Below are positions 22,199 through 32,270 of a stretch of DNA of 64,000 nucleotides, one piece after another. The notes below the pieces were generated by a model. The model had not been told where the DNA came from. It did not search any database and saw only the letters and a list, made by a program, of their open reading frames with translations. The stretch lies in NCBI GenBank assembly GCA_016169945.1, contig JADLSH010000389.1:1567001-1631000 (forward strand), read 5' to 3'. The stretch is from Trachythela sp. YZ-2020. Lineage: Eukaryota > Cnidaria > Anthozoa > Malacalcyonacea > Clavulariidae. Position numbers and translations under genes: made by a program. Every line of letters begins with the position of its first letter. The first letter of the stretch is position 1.

Positions 22199-22789
22199 AT
22201 GGAGGCATGTAATATTATTATTAATGGCAAGTCTGCGTGTGGTAAGACACAATTATTGCTGAGAATGTTGGTAGAAGAGTTTGTTAAAAAGTTTGCCTTT
22301 GTCATCATCATCTGTCCAACGTTTGAATGGAATGAAACTTATCACAGGTGGAAGCACATACACGATACAAACATTATCACACTGCCAATAAGTCAGGACA
22401 GGATGAACGAAACTTTGGATCTTGTGGCAAGTATTTTTGAAGGGACATTTAGTCTCATCATGCTCGATGATTGTGCGTCCTCCAAAGATGTGAAAGGTCA
22501 GACAAGTAGTCTTGTGAAACTCGGATTTTCAGCGAGGCATAGGAAGCTGAGTGTTATCGTCCTGACGCAACAACTAAAAAGTATTGCGCTCGCGTTTCGT
22601 CAAAATGCAACAAGGCTCATCACATTTTTTACACCCAACCGAGGTGATATGAAGGTAATTATGGATGAGTATTTGTACGGTGTTGGTAAGAATGAGACTG
22701 ATCAGATTGTTAAGTCACTAAAAAATATAAAATATTGTTATTTGGATATTAGTCTATCCCACCCATTTGGTTATAAACTGAAGGTATAA
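22199..22789 (+). CDS. Polinton DNA-packaging ATPase (FtsK/HerA, A32-like)
   Basis: 196 residues, uninterrupted. Walker A is NGKSACGKTQ at residues 8-17 and Walker B is FSLIMLDDCAS near 86-96. A sensor-type stretch, VIVLTQQ, follows near 120-126. This arrangement and length fit the short packaging ATPases of Polintons and adintoviruses, which move DNA into the capsid. The ATG follows an AT-rich spacer repeat. The downstream gene is in the same direction. It is the only large Polinton gene here without a break. Confidence 0.9.
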   Translation: MEACNIIINGKSACGKTQLLLRMLVEEFVKKFAFVIIICPTFEWNETYHRWKHIHDTNIITLPISQDRMNETLDLVASIFEGTFSLIMLDDCASSKDVKGQTSSLVKLGFSARHRKLSVIVLTQQLKSIALAFRQNATRLITFFTPNRGDMKVIMDEYLYGVGKNETDQIVKSLKNIKYCYLDISLSHPFGYKLKV

Positions 22790-22857
22790 AAACTTTTATA
22801 AAATTATTTTTTAATAATATTATTTTATAAAAAATATTACCCTATTATAAAGTTATC
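22790..22857. promoter_or_regulatory. Polinton AT-rich spacer with ACCCT box
   Basis: AATAATATTATTTTATAAAA followed by ACCCTATTATAAAGTTATC and ATG 22858. Confidence 0.45.
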
Positions 22858-23249
22858 ATGACAGAGACGGTCGACGAGTTTTTATTGATGGGAGATAATA
22901 TCCCTGCGGAGGAACCAAAAATTAACAAACGTGAGGCAGTCATCGGTGCTGTTCGAAATGGTGATATAAAAAAGACGGAGAAGTATGTGGAGAAGCTGAC
23001 GGAGAAGGGGTGGATAAATTATACGAGGAGTACGAAACCATGAAACGTGAATGGGCTCAAGTGTTTTTGTGTGATTTGTTTCTGAGCAAGTTCTCCGCGC
23101 TACTTGGTGGGACTGGTGTTGTCAAAGATGCAAAAATGTTGGAGGATGACCTCAAAGAGGTTCCGTTTCTGAGGGAGGATGTTATTAAAATAATGACGTA
23201 CATCCAACCTTATTTATTCCACTCGTTGGGATACTCAGTGGTGGGCTGA
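22858..23249 (+). pseudogene. Polinton small ORF, unknown, one frameshift
   Basis: Frames 22858-23043 and 23010-23249 overlap and shift at a G-run near 23006-23012, so they look like one protein of about 130 residues. The N-terminus is acidic, the middle is Lys/Glu-rich (IKKTEKYVEKLTEKG), and the C-terminus has alternating hydrophobics ending YLFHSLGYSVVG. I recognise no family. The start follows an ACCCTATTATAAAGTT motif like that of the capsid gene. Confidence 0.5.
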
Positions 23250-23350
23250 CTGTTTGTGCACACATTATTATGACAAAAAGTAATGAGGGTTATGACACAG
23301 TTTTGTGAGTTTTATTACTGGTTTGGTAATAAAACATGAACTTTATATAA

Positions 23351-23851
23351 TTATTCTAAAAAGTTTACTATCTTAGCTTTTACTTGAAGATACATCTCAC
23401 CATCTTTGTTCACTAAGATACTGTCAATTAATATAGTTACATTAACATCGTTAGGCTTGTCCACATAGTTTATGAACGCAACTTTTTTACCAGTCTAGCT
23501 TGTCGTAAAACTTTGATATGTGTGCGATGATCTTTGCGTATAGTATTGGCGAGTCTCCGTCCATGTACAAACATCTTGCGATGCCCCTCTCACCAGTGTG
23601 TGTTTCACACTCTGTGATTATGTTCGTGAGCTCTTCGATGAGCTCTTCCTTCAAAACTAATGGGAGTAAGTAAATAATGGGTTTAAATTTAACATTTTTT
23701 TGAACACCAAATGTTGAACACTCATTAAAAACCAACTCTAAAGGTTTGCCCTCTTTTTTAATCATGATCTTTTTACCCTCAAACTTTGGCATCTCGATCT
23801 CCTTAGTCACAAACGTAAGTTTGTGTTACTTATACTATTTGTCTCACTCAT
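23351..23851 (-). pseudogene. Polinton minus-strand ORF, unknown, frameshifted
   Basis: The largest frame is 23810-23487. Upstream, ATG 23851 opens MSETNSISNTN in another frame, joining near 23812; downstream, after a shift near 23495, coding continues through INYVDKPNDVNVTILIDSI to a TAA at 23351. A protein of about 165 residues is likely, mixed alpha/beta, without a motif I recognise. It faces away from the small ORF at 23988 and shares its AT-rich spacer, so that spacer may act as a two-way promoter. GTG at 23810 is only a formal start. Confidence 0.45.
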
Positions 23852-23879
23852 ACTTTTTCTAGTATGTGGTGTTGTTTTT

Positions 23880-23987
23880 AAACCAACATCGTTTTATAAA
23901 AAATATTTAATAATATTATTTTATAAAAAACTTTTATAAAATATTTGAAAATAAACTATTACAAAGTACCCTCTAAAAAACTATATA
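23880..23987. promoter_or_regulatory. Polinton two-way AT-rich spacer with ACCCT box
   Basis: TTTTATAAAA and AATAATATTATT palindromes between divergent ORFs; GTACCCTCTAAAAAACTATATA precedes ATG 23988 and the minus-strand ORF starts on the other side. Confidence 0.45.
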
Positions 23988-24119
23988 ATGACTCACACAG
24001 AGACGTTTGATGAGAGTTTTAGTTATTTTTTTATAGTCTTTTTATTCATACTTTACATCTTTTTTTTATATAAGGTTGCCTCCCTATTTGGTAGGGGAAT
24101 CACCATCTCAAAGTCATAA
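23988..24119 (+). CDS. Small single-pass membrane protein of the Polinton
   Basis: 43 residues, too short for a usual length cut-off. The N-terminus MTHTETFDESFSYF is polar/acidic; residues 14-29 (FIVFLFILYIFFLYKV) form one strong membrane helix; a basic C-terminus follows (GRGITISKS). Small hydrophobic ORFs are common at this place in Polinton-like genomes. The start sits just after the ACCCT box shared with other element genes, which supports it being real. Function unknown. Confidence 0.6.
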   Translation: MTHTETFDESFSYFFIVFLFILYIFFLYKVASLFGRGITISKS

Positions 24120-24200
24120 AACTTAGGGCAGAGGAGGTGTCGGATACTAAGAAAAGGAAAAAAATCTGTGGTAATATGGGACAAAAATATTTTTTAAAAT

Positions 24201-24415
24201 GTGTGACATCATGAAGCAAAGTAGCCCTAAAAATATATAAAATAATATTATTCAAAAAACAATATTTAAAAAATTTGTGGTGTCATGTTGCGAATGTTTG
24301 ATTGACGTGGGGGTGGGACCTAAATGAACCAGAAATTTTTGAAACTTACAGCGCGGGGAATTCCCACGAAGTTGTGACGTCATGAGGCGAAGTTGTGATG
24401 TCATGCGCGCGCATG
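24201..24415. repeat. Repeated TGACRTCATGA motifs at the Polinton right side
   Basis: GTGTGACATCATGAAGCAAAG (24201), GTTGTGACGTCATGAGGCGA (24371) and GTTGTGATGTCATG (24392) are variants of one motif, with a CRE-like TGACGTCA core. No coding frame is convincing. May be element terminal or subterminal sequence. Confidence 0.45.
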
Positions 24416-24504
24416 TGCGTGGGATGAGCTTGGATTTTTTTTGAAAAAAACAACAAAAAAACAAAATGAGCCAGAACCCGCCTTTCCCTACTACTGATAT
24501 TGTC

Positions 24505-24705
24505 ACAGTATAGAGACGACCAGTAGGGCCACTCATTTGAAATTTTGTGTGGCCGCTCATTACGCATTGCCAGCCAGTCAATTACCTTTTCTGGCCAATA
24601 AGCAAGCTGGACTAACTTTCCTGGCCAGTAAACTGCATATTTTTGCATAAAAAGCCGGCTACATGTTGCGTCACCGAGTGGCCCTACTGGTTGGCTCTAT
24701 ACTGT
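24505..24705. mobile_element. MITE, 201 bp, 9-bp target duplication
   Basis: Inverted ends of 30 bp (28 matching) begin ACAGTATAGAG. GATATTGTC flanks both ends (24496-24504 and 24706-24714). The 9-bp duplication suggests a Mutator-like origin; if the ends start one base out (CACAG) an hAT reading is possible but the duplication is then shorter. Confidence 0.8.
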
Positions 24706-24714
24706 GATATTGTC

Positions 24715-24974
24715 ATGTATAGAATCATTCAGCCAAGACTCAGTGAAGTATGCAATTTCTATTTTTCATTGGACAGTACTTCTCGTATTTCGTCGACTTT
24801 AGGTGTTAAAGAGATAACATTCAATGGTAAAAGTCCTGGCAGGGTCGATGGTCGTTCGCCTTCCAAGCTTTTAGTGTTGATGTAAGTTAAATTAAAGGTA
24901 TTAACATACCGCTTGCAGTTGTTTGCTCGAGCAAGATTATACAAATGACCAAACGCTGCAGTAGCTGTAGACAA
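24715..24974 (-). pseudogene. LINE endonuclease N-terminal fragment
   Basis: The frame from 24974 contains NVISLTPKVDEIREVLSNE and continues in register into a TESWLND-type block near 24740, the start of an apurinic-like endonuclease (the E-S-W motif holds the catalytic Glu). The 201-bp MITE lies immediately beyond. No more of this LINE is seen to the left. Confidence 0.6.
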
Positions 24975-25369
24975 AAATAATGACTACTATTTCTGCAGAT
25001 ATGTGAAGCTATCAATGTATCCCTGTGATGTTCTAGCTAGCGGTGATGATGCAGAGTATTTTCCAAAGCCCAAAAAGGTTTATTTGCTCGTTGTTTAGAA
25101 ACTCTGCTTCGGCAGCTTATACGAATTAATCTTGAGTTAATTTCATCGTACTTTAATTCGTTCCAGATGTGGTCTTGAATTCGTATTTTCTTCGATAAAT
25201 TTGACCCGATTGCTAATAGTGCTTGCCGAGAATGCTTGATACAGGACATTACGACACAAAACATTAATTTAACTAATATAATATTTCTACTAATTTTACG
25301 GAGAAGTTAAAAACGTGCTGCCACCAAGGCGCACTACTACCGTTGGGCGCGATATATCACTGTGGTATT
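24975..25369. other. No gene assigned
   Basis: A minus-strand frame of 75 codons (25037-25264) has no motif I recognise; it may be further 5' LINE sequence. Confidence 0.35.
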
Positions 25370-25940
25370 TTTTTGTTGCATTACTGATCGTCATGGTTAC
25401 AGGAAAATGTTTTTTATTTTTCGTATTTTTATATATTATTTCTACAACATGAGATAAAAAACTAATATTTTTACCAACAAAATTTTCAATCCCTGAAACA
25501 TGTAATGTAAGTATGTTATTATGTATTCAATAAGCGTCATCGTTTTTCAAAAATTGGATCTTAGACGTTTGTTAAAACCTTTTGAAATGTATATAAAACT
25601 TAACTGCATTTTAACTGATACGCTTTCCCGATACGCTTTGCCAAAGCAGTATGTAACCAACATTTTTGACTGACATTGACAAAGATTAAAAAAATAAATA
25701 GCAAAGCAAAAACATTTTGAAGTAAATGAGAGAAAAATGCTTCATTGCCAATTTCTTCAAACTATTTTCTCATATCTCACTCCTGACAATCCGCCATCCT
25801 TTTGATATACGAGAGAGGTCCATGCAACCATGAACCATAACGACACGTCCGCAAAACTTGACGAAAGTTAGATCCCCCATGAATTTCCGTTTTTCCCGGG
25901 TGTAGCAAATAGCCGAGCGGAATTACTACCCTCCCTTAGG
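25370..25940. repeat. Dispersed repeat, copy 2
   Basis: Same order of blocks as 14040-14780, ending CCGAGCGGAATTACTACCCTC. It joins directly to a LINE fragment. Confidence 0.55.
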
Positions 25941-27778
25941 CAAATGAAACAATCATTATCAATAAAATAACGAAAGCCATTGACCAAGGTAAAGACACAA
26001 TTGGTTTCTTTCTAGACTTATCGAAAGCATTTGACACAATTAATCACGAGATTCTGATTAAAAGTCTTGAATACTATGGAATACAAAGAATAGTACTTAA
26101 GGTGTGTTCCTATATAGTCAGTGTAGTTTGAAACCCGTTCTATATCGATCAGACGTTATCCTCGCGTCCCATGCGAAATTCTAAAATGATATTTTATACT
26201 CTCCTCAAGACAGTTTAATTCAAAGTAATGTAATTCTTTAAGGCAATCAAAATATTAAAAACTACTGCATACAACTACAGTACAGACAGTTACGACTTGC
26301 GAGTTTTTAATGTTTTGAAAAGTTTTCATACCGATTTCAACAATAAAAACAAATTAAAGAGACGTTTGATTAAGTCAATGCGTATTAAATCACCGACAAA
26401 CCAGACCAGAAAAAAGACCACCAACAAGCAATTTTGGGTCCGACAAGCCAAGGGTAACGAAAACGAAGAGACTTTTGCTCGCAATTGTACACCATTTCGA
26501 AAAAGCAGCCTGTTTAACAGTCAGCGAGTGACTCGAAGAAGTGATGAGCGCGCGAGATCATCACGCGTGTGTGTTTACAGATTTGTCAGAACAGAAATTG
26601 GCAAAGCGACTTTCTCTCGACTTTCTGAAAGCTAAAAAATACTCGCCTTCCGGCTCGTATTTTTTTACGCTTTCAGAAATTCTCGGAACATCTCGCGTGT
26701 TAGGATCACGCAATCCTGCACGGAAAACCATTCGGTAATCCTTTAATCTTAGGTCCACTGCTGTTTCTATTATATATCAATGACATTGAAAATTGTAGTA
26801 AAAGAGTTCCAATGATATGATTTGTCGATGATACAAACATATACCATAGTCACACTTGCCTTAAAACACTAAATGATATCATGCAAATAAAAATAAACAA
26901 AATATCTGACTGGTTAATTGTAAATAAATTGCCAAATATCATATAAATCTCCTAAGAAAAACTAAATTATAATGTAACAATATCTATATACAACAAACCT
27001 ATTGATCAAGTTAAAAGTACAACATTTCTTGGGGCTATCATCGACAAACATAGATTCAGTCTCAAAAAATATTACTAAGTCCGCTGGATAATAGCCACAA
27101 TTCGACAATTTGAATACTTTAAAACTAGTGAATTAAGCTTTAGTCTATCCATATTTTACATATGGCAATTTAATTAATCTGGGGAAAAACTTGCGCAAAG
27201 AGAATTCTAAAGTGAATAGGTATACAACAAAAATTGTCCGTTTAATTAATGTAATTCAAATCGAATTTGATCACACTGATACAATTTTTAAAGATTTAAT
27301 CAATCATTATTCAACACTCTTATTCATGTTTCGTCACAACAACACAGAATATTTAGTACCAGCCATATTTAACAATCTATTTGTGAACAACAACAATATT
27401 CACTATTACAAAACAAAAAAGCATTCTGTTAGTAAAGGGGTTGGTTTTTGGAATGAGTTTGAAATTCATTTAAATTTTATCAATTCATTTATTGTCTTCA
27501 AAAACAAATTAAAGAAATGTATAATTGTAACAGATAACTGCATGTATTTACAAATAGTGCAATTACTCCCCGATATAAAACTTAAGTATATAGGTATTTA
27601 ATTAATTAATAACTTTTTTTGGATTTAATATTACTTATTTTGTACATTATTTTCTCAATATCTGACTGTAAATAATTTCATTACTTAACTTTTTAACAAA
27701 TAAGGATCTTAATGCAAAAGCCTGTTTAGGTTTCTAGTAGACCTCTAGACCTTACCTTACTTATTTTACATAAATTAC
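25941..27778 (+). pseudogene. LINE ORF2 fragment, interrupted and then split by the BEL element
   Basis: 25945-26100 encodes reverse transcriptase block A (FFLDLSKAFDTINHEILIKS, with the first catalytic Asp). An unrelated stretch, about 26101-26744, interrupts it. Coding resumes with ILGPLLFLLYINDIEN and FVDDTN (the catalytic DD) near 26750-26840, then the C-terminal domain to 27601. The 3' UTR continues to 27778, where the BEL element begins, and resumes at 33943. Several stops and shifts are present. Confidence 0.75.
26101..26744. repeat. Insertion in LINE with hairpin-rich end
   Basis: No coding domain. Its right part has inverted pairs such as TTTCTGAAAGCTAAAAAATA / TATTTTTTTACGCTTTCAGAAA around ACTCGCCTTCCGGCTCG, resembling the loop of the palindrome at 9100-9236. 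Confidence 0.5.
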
Positions 27779-28011
27779 TGTTATAAATTCGCACAATAAA
27801 ACAAATAAAAACACACAAAATCTCAGGGTTTCGATTTATAACTCATAAACTTTCGCTTCGTATTTTAACATATTGAAAAACAATAAGAACACCCGATACC
27901 ATGTGCTCTCTGATCTATAATATCTAACTGGAATACTATTCATGTCTATTAAAGTGTCTTTCGAATGTTTATTACGACTACGGTATTGCGTAATATTAAA
28001 CCTTCACAACA
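27779..28011 (-). repeat. BEL 3' LTR
   Basis: 233 bp, TG...CA ends (TGTTGTGAAGG ... TTTATAACA on the element strand). It lacks a 10-bp segment present in the 5' LTR. The sequence just inside it is not clearly purine-rich, so the plus-strand primer is unclear. Confidence 0.95.
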
Positions 28012-28107
28012 GTCCCGGGGTTGGTCACACACGGTGAACAAAACAACAATTCTAGATACATTTTAATAAACAATGTTTCAACGTCTTCGGATTTTAAACT
28101 GTTTATC

Positions 28108-29382
28108 TTACTGTTCCTTGCTGTGAAGCTCCAAGGGCACGAGGTGCTGAATTGGTCTTCGTAAGAGAATCGCTCGTTTCTTATCGTTTCCGAGAACCTT
28201 TATCATGACTGAACGAACTACCTTGTCCTTGCTTGGAATCAATGTTTCCACTCTTGCCAATTTCCAAAATGTTCGTGCGTGGTTGGCATCCTTAAGAATA
28301 ACTACGTCACCCACGGATATTGACTCCTTGCCGTTAGTCTTTGAACGTGTAGCCTCTCGAATGCTCAAAAGGTACTCCCTTTTCCATTGATCTGTAAAAC
28401 TCTTTAATATGCGATTCTGATATCTAGCACGCCTTGTCAAAGTTTTATTAGTACTTGCGATTTCAAAGTGACTATCACTTGGTGTTGTCGGAATTCGCCG
28501 TCCGTAAATTAAGCATGAAGGAGTAAGGGGATAGGAAACACCTTCCGCTTCGTCGTAAACGTATGTTAGCGGTCTACTGTTCAGAGTAGATTCAATCTCA
28601 ACGAGAACTGTTCGAAGTTCATCAAAGGTGAGAGACGTACGGCCCAATTGTTTCTTTAAACATCTCTTTACACTTCTGACTAATCGCTCCCAAAATCCAC
28701 CAGGCGCCTTTTCCCACGTAACACCTTTATCGGTTAAGTTGCGTTGAACATTCGCAGCACGAGGGATGTTTTTCAACTCCTTGGCAGCAGCCTTAAAGGT
28801 CTTGGCATTATCGTATATAAGCTTTCGTGGTAATCCCCTTCGACTTGTAAAACGACGGAATGCTTGTAGAAATAGCACGGCAGTCATGCTCTTGAGTAAC
28901 TCTAAATGAACCGCGCGGGTCGATGCACACGTGAATAAATATATATAACATTTCTCTGTTTTGTCGTTCTCGGTTGCTAGCATGGGACCAGCGAAGTCAA
29001 GTCCGGTGTTGGAAAATGGTGGCTCGTCACTAACACGACTTTCTGGGAGCGCTGGAACCGACGGGGTAGAAAATGATTTCCCTTCTATCTTCTTACATAT
29101 AACACATTGTCGAACGACACGTTTAACAGCTTCTCTTCCTCGAAGGACCCAATATTTCTCTCTTATGCGATTAAGCGTTTCACGTATACCGTTATGATGT
29201 ACGTTCTCGTGGGCTTCGATAATTTCTAACTCCGTATAGCGATGTCTCGACGGTAACAAAATAGGTATCTTAACTTCGACCGGTAATTCCGCGTTATTGA
29301 GTCTCCCATGGCATCTAATTAACTCGTCTTCATCAAGAATTAAGTTCAGCTGGTTAATAAGTTGATTTTTCTCTTTACCCAT
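28108..29382 (-). CDS. BEL integrase with DUF5641 C-terminus
   Basis: A 424-residue frame. H58-x3-H62 and C93-x2-C96 form the zinc-binding N-terminal domain. Catalytic Asp129 is in GLDFAGPM, Asp191 in YDNAKTF and Glu232 in GGFWERLVRSVK: the full DDE triad. After residue 320 comes the DUF5641 region common to BEL (VGDVVILKDAN, then W-K-L-A-R-V). It would normally be part of one Pol polyprotein; here an in-frame TAA seven codons before Met1 separates it from reverse transcriptase. Unless the stop is read through or is an assembly error, integrase would not be made from the full message. Confidence 0.9.
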   Translation of the reverse strand: MGKEKNQLINQLNLILDEDELIRCHGRLNNAELPVEVKIPILLPSRHRYTELEIIEAHENVHHNGIRETLNRIREKYWVLRGREAVKRVVRQCVICKKIEGKSFSTPSVPALPESRVSDEPPFSNTGLDFAGPMLATENDKTEKCYIYLFTCASTRAVHLELLKSMTAVLFLQAFRRFTSRRGLPRKLIYDNAKTFKAAAKELKNIPRAANVQRNLTDKGVTWEKAPGGFWERLVRSVKRCLKKQLGRTSLTFDELRTVLVEIESTLNSRPLTYVYDEAEGVSYPLTPSCLIYGRRIPTTPSDSHFEIASTNKTLTRRARYQNRILKSFTDQWKREYLLSIREATRSKTNGKESISVGDVVILKDANHARTFWKLARVETLIPSKDKVVRSVMIKVLGNDKKRAILLRRPIQHLVPLELHSKEQ

Positions 29383-29403
29383 CTTTAAGAGTTTACACTC
29401 CGT

Positions 29404-31332
29404 TTAAAACGCAGTAGACTGCACGCTCTTCAACCATAATATGTTGGCCTCCAACAAATCCGTTGCATTGAGTTGCACTGTTCGATTCTTACGCGTATGT
29501 ACTCTCGCTTTGTCTTTCATTCGCTTTACAAAGAACAGTACTAACGCCGTAACCCGCAATAATTTCGTCTTCGAGCTGTAACGGTTGCAGTCTATGATAG
29601 CCTCGATGTTGACCTTTGCCGTGTCGTCTTCCTTATCCGTGTTCTGTGCAGGTGTTGCTAAAACGTGTGTCGATTTAATAGGATGTTTCACAACCTCTTC
29701 GCTCGTAATCTCACTTTCCTTCGTTTCTACCGTTTGCGGCCAATCAGCTTCAGAATTATACAAAAAATCTGGACCTTTCCACCAATGAATTTCGTTAGCT
29801 ATTTCTGAAGCGTTTATCCCACGGGAAGGAAGATCCGCAGGATTCAGCTTACCCGGACAATGTCGCCACAATTTCTGGTTCGTCAATTCACGGATTTCTT
29901 TAACTCGACTCATCACGTACTGCTTCCACGGCTTGTTGTTTTTAATCCAGTATAACACCGTCATAGAATCGATCCAATAAATTATCATCACATCCTCTAG
30001 TAATTTCAAGGCATTCTTTACAGTCGCAGCGAGTCGTACTAGAATGTTCGCACCGAGTAGCTCGAGTCTAGGAATGCTTTGCCTTTGCAATGGGGCAACT
30101 CTCGTTTTTGCCGTAACCAAGTTCACATCGATGTGACCATCAGCATAGCTCGAACGAATATAGACTGCAGCAGCATATGCTGTGTTAGATGCATCACTAA
30201 AGCAATGAATTTGTATCGTCCTCGACAGGCCGTTAATTTGAAAATAGCATTGCGGAACATGCACACGATTTAAATACTCGAGTTCGGAAGTTAACATGCT
30301 CCATAAATTCAAATGTTCACCGCACAATTCATCGTCCCAATTGACATTTTCGATACAGAGAACTTGAAATAACACTTTCCAACGTACAACAAATGGGCTA
30401 GGGAATCCAAGAGGATCAAAGATCTTGCCAATTACCTTCAACAAAGATCTTTTCGTAGCAGGCAGGACCTTCGCTTCGTAAACAAGATCGGTAAAATCGA
30501 ATTCTATGTCATCACGAGACTTGTTCCATATAGAACGCAATACTTTAACATTATTATTGGCGACGTTAATTGAATTTCCCGTAACTGCTTCGGAATAAGA
30601 TTGATCATCTTCGACGACACTGCCACTCGAGTGTTTTGGTAACGCCTTGGTAGGTATTTGCGTTTCTGGTAACCTGTCTTGTAGGCTGCGGGAATTCGTA
30701 TTCCATTTTCGAAGGTTGAATGCACCCGCCTTCATAACTGCTTTGGCATTAGAAGCCAATTCAAACGCTTCCTCTTCATCGTTAGCACCGGAGACAAAAT
30801 CGTCTACGTAGAACGAATTCTTCAGAATTTCGATCAGTTCAGGATTGACTTCGTTCTGTGTGTCAAGATGATGGCGTATAGTTGAACCCAATATGGCCGG
30901 AGATGGTCTTAGCCCAAACACTAATCTTGTAAATCTTAACTGCAGAATCTCTGAGTTCAGGTCCTTCGGATCCTTTAACCATAGAAAGCATAACAAATCT
31001 CGATCGGATTCACTTACAGCAACCATTAAAAAAGCCTTCTCTATGTCTGCTGTTAGACCAATATTATGCCATCTAAACTTTACTAGCATATCGAGCAACT
31101 GTGGTATGAAATTTGGCCCTACTTCTAGGCAATCATTTAGAGAATACTGTCTGTCCGGTGTCTTTGCAGAACCATCGTAAACAACACGTAGTTTGGTTGT
31201 ATCATGATCGGATCGAACGACAGCATGGTGCGGTAAGTAATGAACCCGGTCCAAATTGGGTTTATCATCTTGATTAACTTCCTCGATTATACCATTTTGT
31301 AACTGTTCCCGAATAATTCCATCATAACTCAC
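29404..31332 (-). CDS. BEL reverse transcriptase and RNase H
   Basis: A 642-residue frame. Reverse transcriptase: Asp96 in LTADIEKAF and the YVDD box at 175-178 (NSFYVDDFVSG, as usual in BEL). The Pao-type RNase H region follows, with CFSDASNTAYAAAVY near 390-405, PRLELLGANIL and YWIDSMTVLYWI. It ends at an in-frame TAA (29404-29406) just before the integrase. The N-terminus is joined to the protease frame by a one-base shift near 31325. It copies element RNA into DNA inside particles. Confidence 0.9.
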   Translation of the reverse strand: MSYDGIIREQLQNGIIEEVNQDDKPNLDRVHYLPHHAVVRSDHDTTKLRVVYDGSAKTPDRQYSLNDCLEVGPNFIPQLLDMLVKFRWHNIGLTADIEKAFLMVAVSESDRDLLCFLWLKDPKDLNSEILQLRFTRLVFGLRPSPAILGSTIRHHLDTQNEVNPELIEILKNSFYVDDFVSGANDEEEAFELASNAKAVMKAGAFNLRKWNTNSRSLQDRLPETQIPTKALPKHSSGSVVEDDQSYSEAVTGNSINVANNNVKVLRSIWNKSRDDIEFDFTDLVYEAKVLPATKRSLLKVIGKIFDPLGFPSPFVVRWKVLFQVLCIENVNWDDELCGEHLNLWSMLTSELEYLNRVHVPQCYFQINGLSRTIQIHCFSDASNTAYAAAVYIRSSYADGHIDVNLVTAKTRVAPLQRQSIPRLELLGANILVRLAATVKNALKLLEDVMIIYWIDSMTVLYWIKNNKPWKQYVMSRVKEIRELTNQKLWRHCPGKLNPADLPSRGINASEIANEIHWWKGPDFLYNSEADWPQTVETKESEITSEEVVKHPIKSTHVLATPAQNTDKEDDTAKVNIEAIIDCNRYSSKTKLLRVTALVLFFVKRMKDKARVHTRKNRTVQLNATDLLEANILWLKSVQSTAF

Positions 31333-32270
31333 ATAGTAATTCCGGTTGGCTTAGTAACTTTCGCTGCAGTGACTTGAGTCGTTTAATACACAAGCCAAAA
31401 TCACTTGATATTTTAGGTGATTCTTCCTTCCATGGTAGATCAACTTCGTATCTGTCGCCTTTAAATCGAACATTCTCGTTGAATGTTCCAGTTGATTCAT
31501 ACGATTCTGTACAACCTTTTATTCCGACAGACTCCGTTTCCCAAAATTGCTTTAATGTGTTGACAACTTGATCCTCGCTGCTTTCGAATGGACTTCGAGA
31601 ACTTCCAGAAATTATCAGGTTTGTTGCGGTCGTATATCCTCTTTCGTCGTTGTTAGTCGGTACGGATAAAAGCCATCCAAACACGCTATTAATTGCTACC
31701 GGACCGGAGTCTCCTCGAACTACTTCATCTCCCACCATGCCCCAGTAGTGGTCAGAACCTATGAGAATGTCCATAGGATCTTCCGCATTAGATTTATCGG
31801 CTAGTTGCATTCCTTTGAGGTGGGGATGATCTTCAATGTTAATGGTTGCAGCTACTGGGGAACAAATGGTTGGAAAGGTTAGGGCATTAATCGTCACCTC
31901 TTCATTGTTGCTTGTGCATAGCTTTAGCTCTAGTAATTCACATTTCTATCTTCGAAACTTGCTTTCACCAAATGTGTTGAGATGGAGGGTTTCAGTTCTT
32001 CGCGATTTGAGACCGAGCTTGGACTTGAGATTGTTACTAACATAGGATCTTTGGCTCCCACTATCAAATAAGATTTTAACAGTCGCTGTCGCCGTTTGAA
32101 GCATGACACACCCATTAGTTTTTACACTTGCGGTTGTAGTTGTTTGAGTTTGAAGCGTAGCACTTGTGGACGGTTGTTGGCTCGCGCTTGCAGGTGTTGG
32201 TGCAGGGTTAAAAGGTTGAGTTTCGGGATTCAGAACGCCGGGTGCTGACTTCTCTTGTAAGGATTTCTCG
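31322..32270 (-). pseudogene. BEL protease (DUF1758) and linker, frameshifted
   Basis: The retropepsin-like motif ILFDSGSQRSYVS lies near 32060; the catalytic Asp is in DSG. Coding then changes frame near 31935 and continues in the 31897-31322 frame, with DILIGSDHYWGMV (the second conserved block of DUF1758) and GPVAINSVFGWLLS. A third change links it to the reverse transcriptase near 31325, and one near 32270 separates it from Gag. It cuts the polyprotein. Confidence 0.8.

Larger units (their letters stand above)
18986..24260. mobile_element. Partial Polinton/Maverick element (adintovirus-like)
   Basis: A run of plus-strand genes with integrase C-terminus, unknown membrane-type protein, double jelly-roll major capsid protein, packaging ATPase and small ORFs, plus one minus-strand ORF. 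Spacers are very AT-rich palindromes. DNA polymerase B, protease and minor capsid protein are not recognised and no terminal repeats are seen, so both ends are missing: the left end at the hexanucleotide array, the right end somewhere after 24120. Several genes have frameshifts, so it is an old or poorly assembled copy. Confidence 0.85.

Noticed and set aside
24252..24648. Minus frames of about 100 codons
   Set aside because: They cross the MITE boundary and the Polinton edge without a domain.
28205..31180. Plus-strand frames within the BEL element
   Set aside because: Shadows of the minus-strand Pol.
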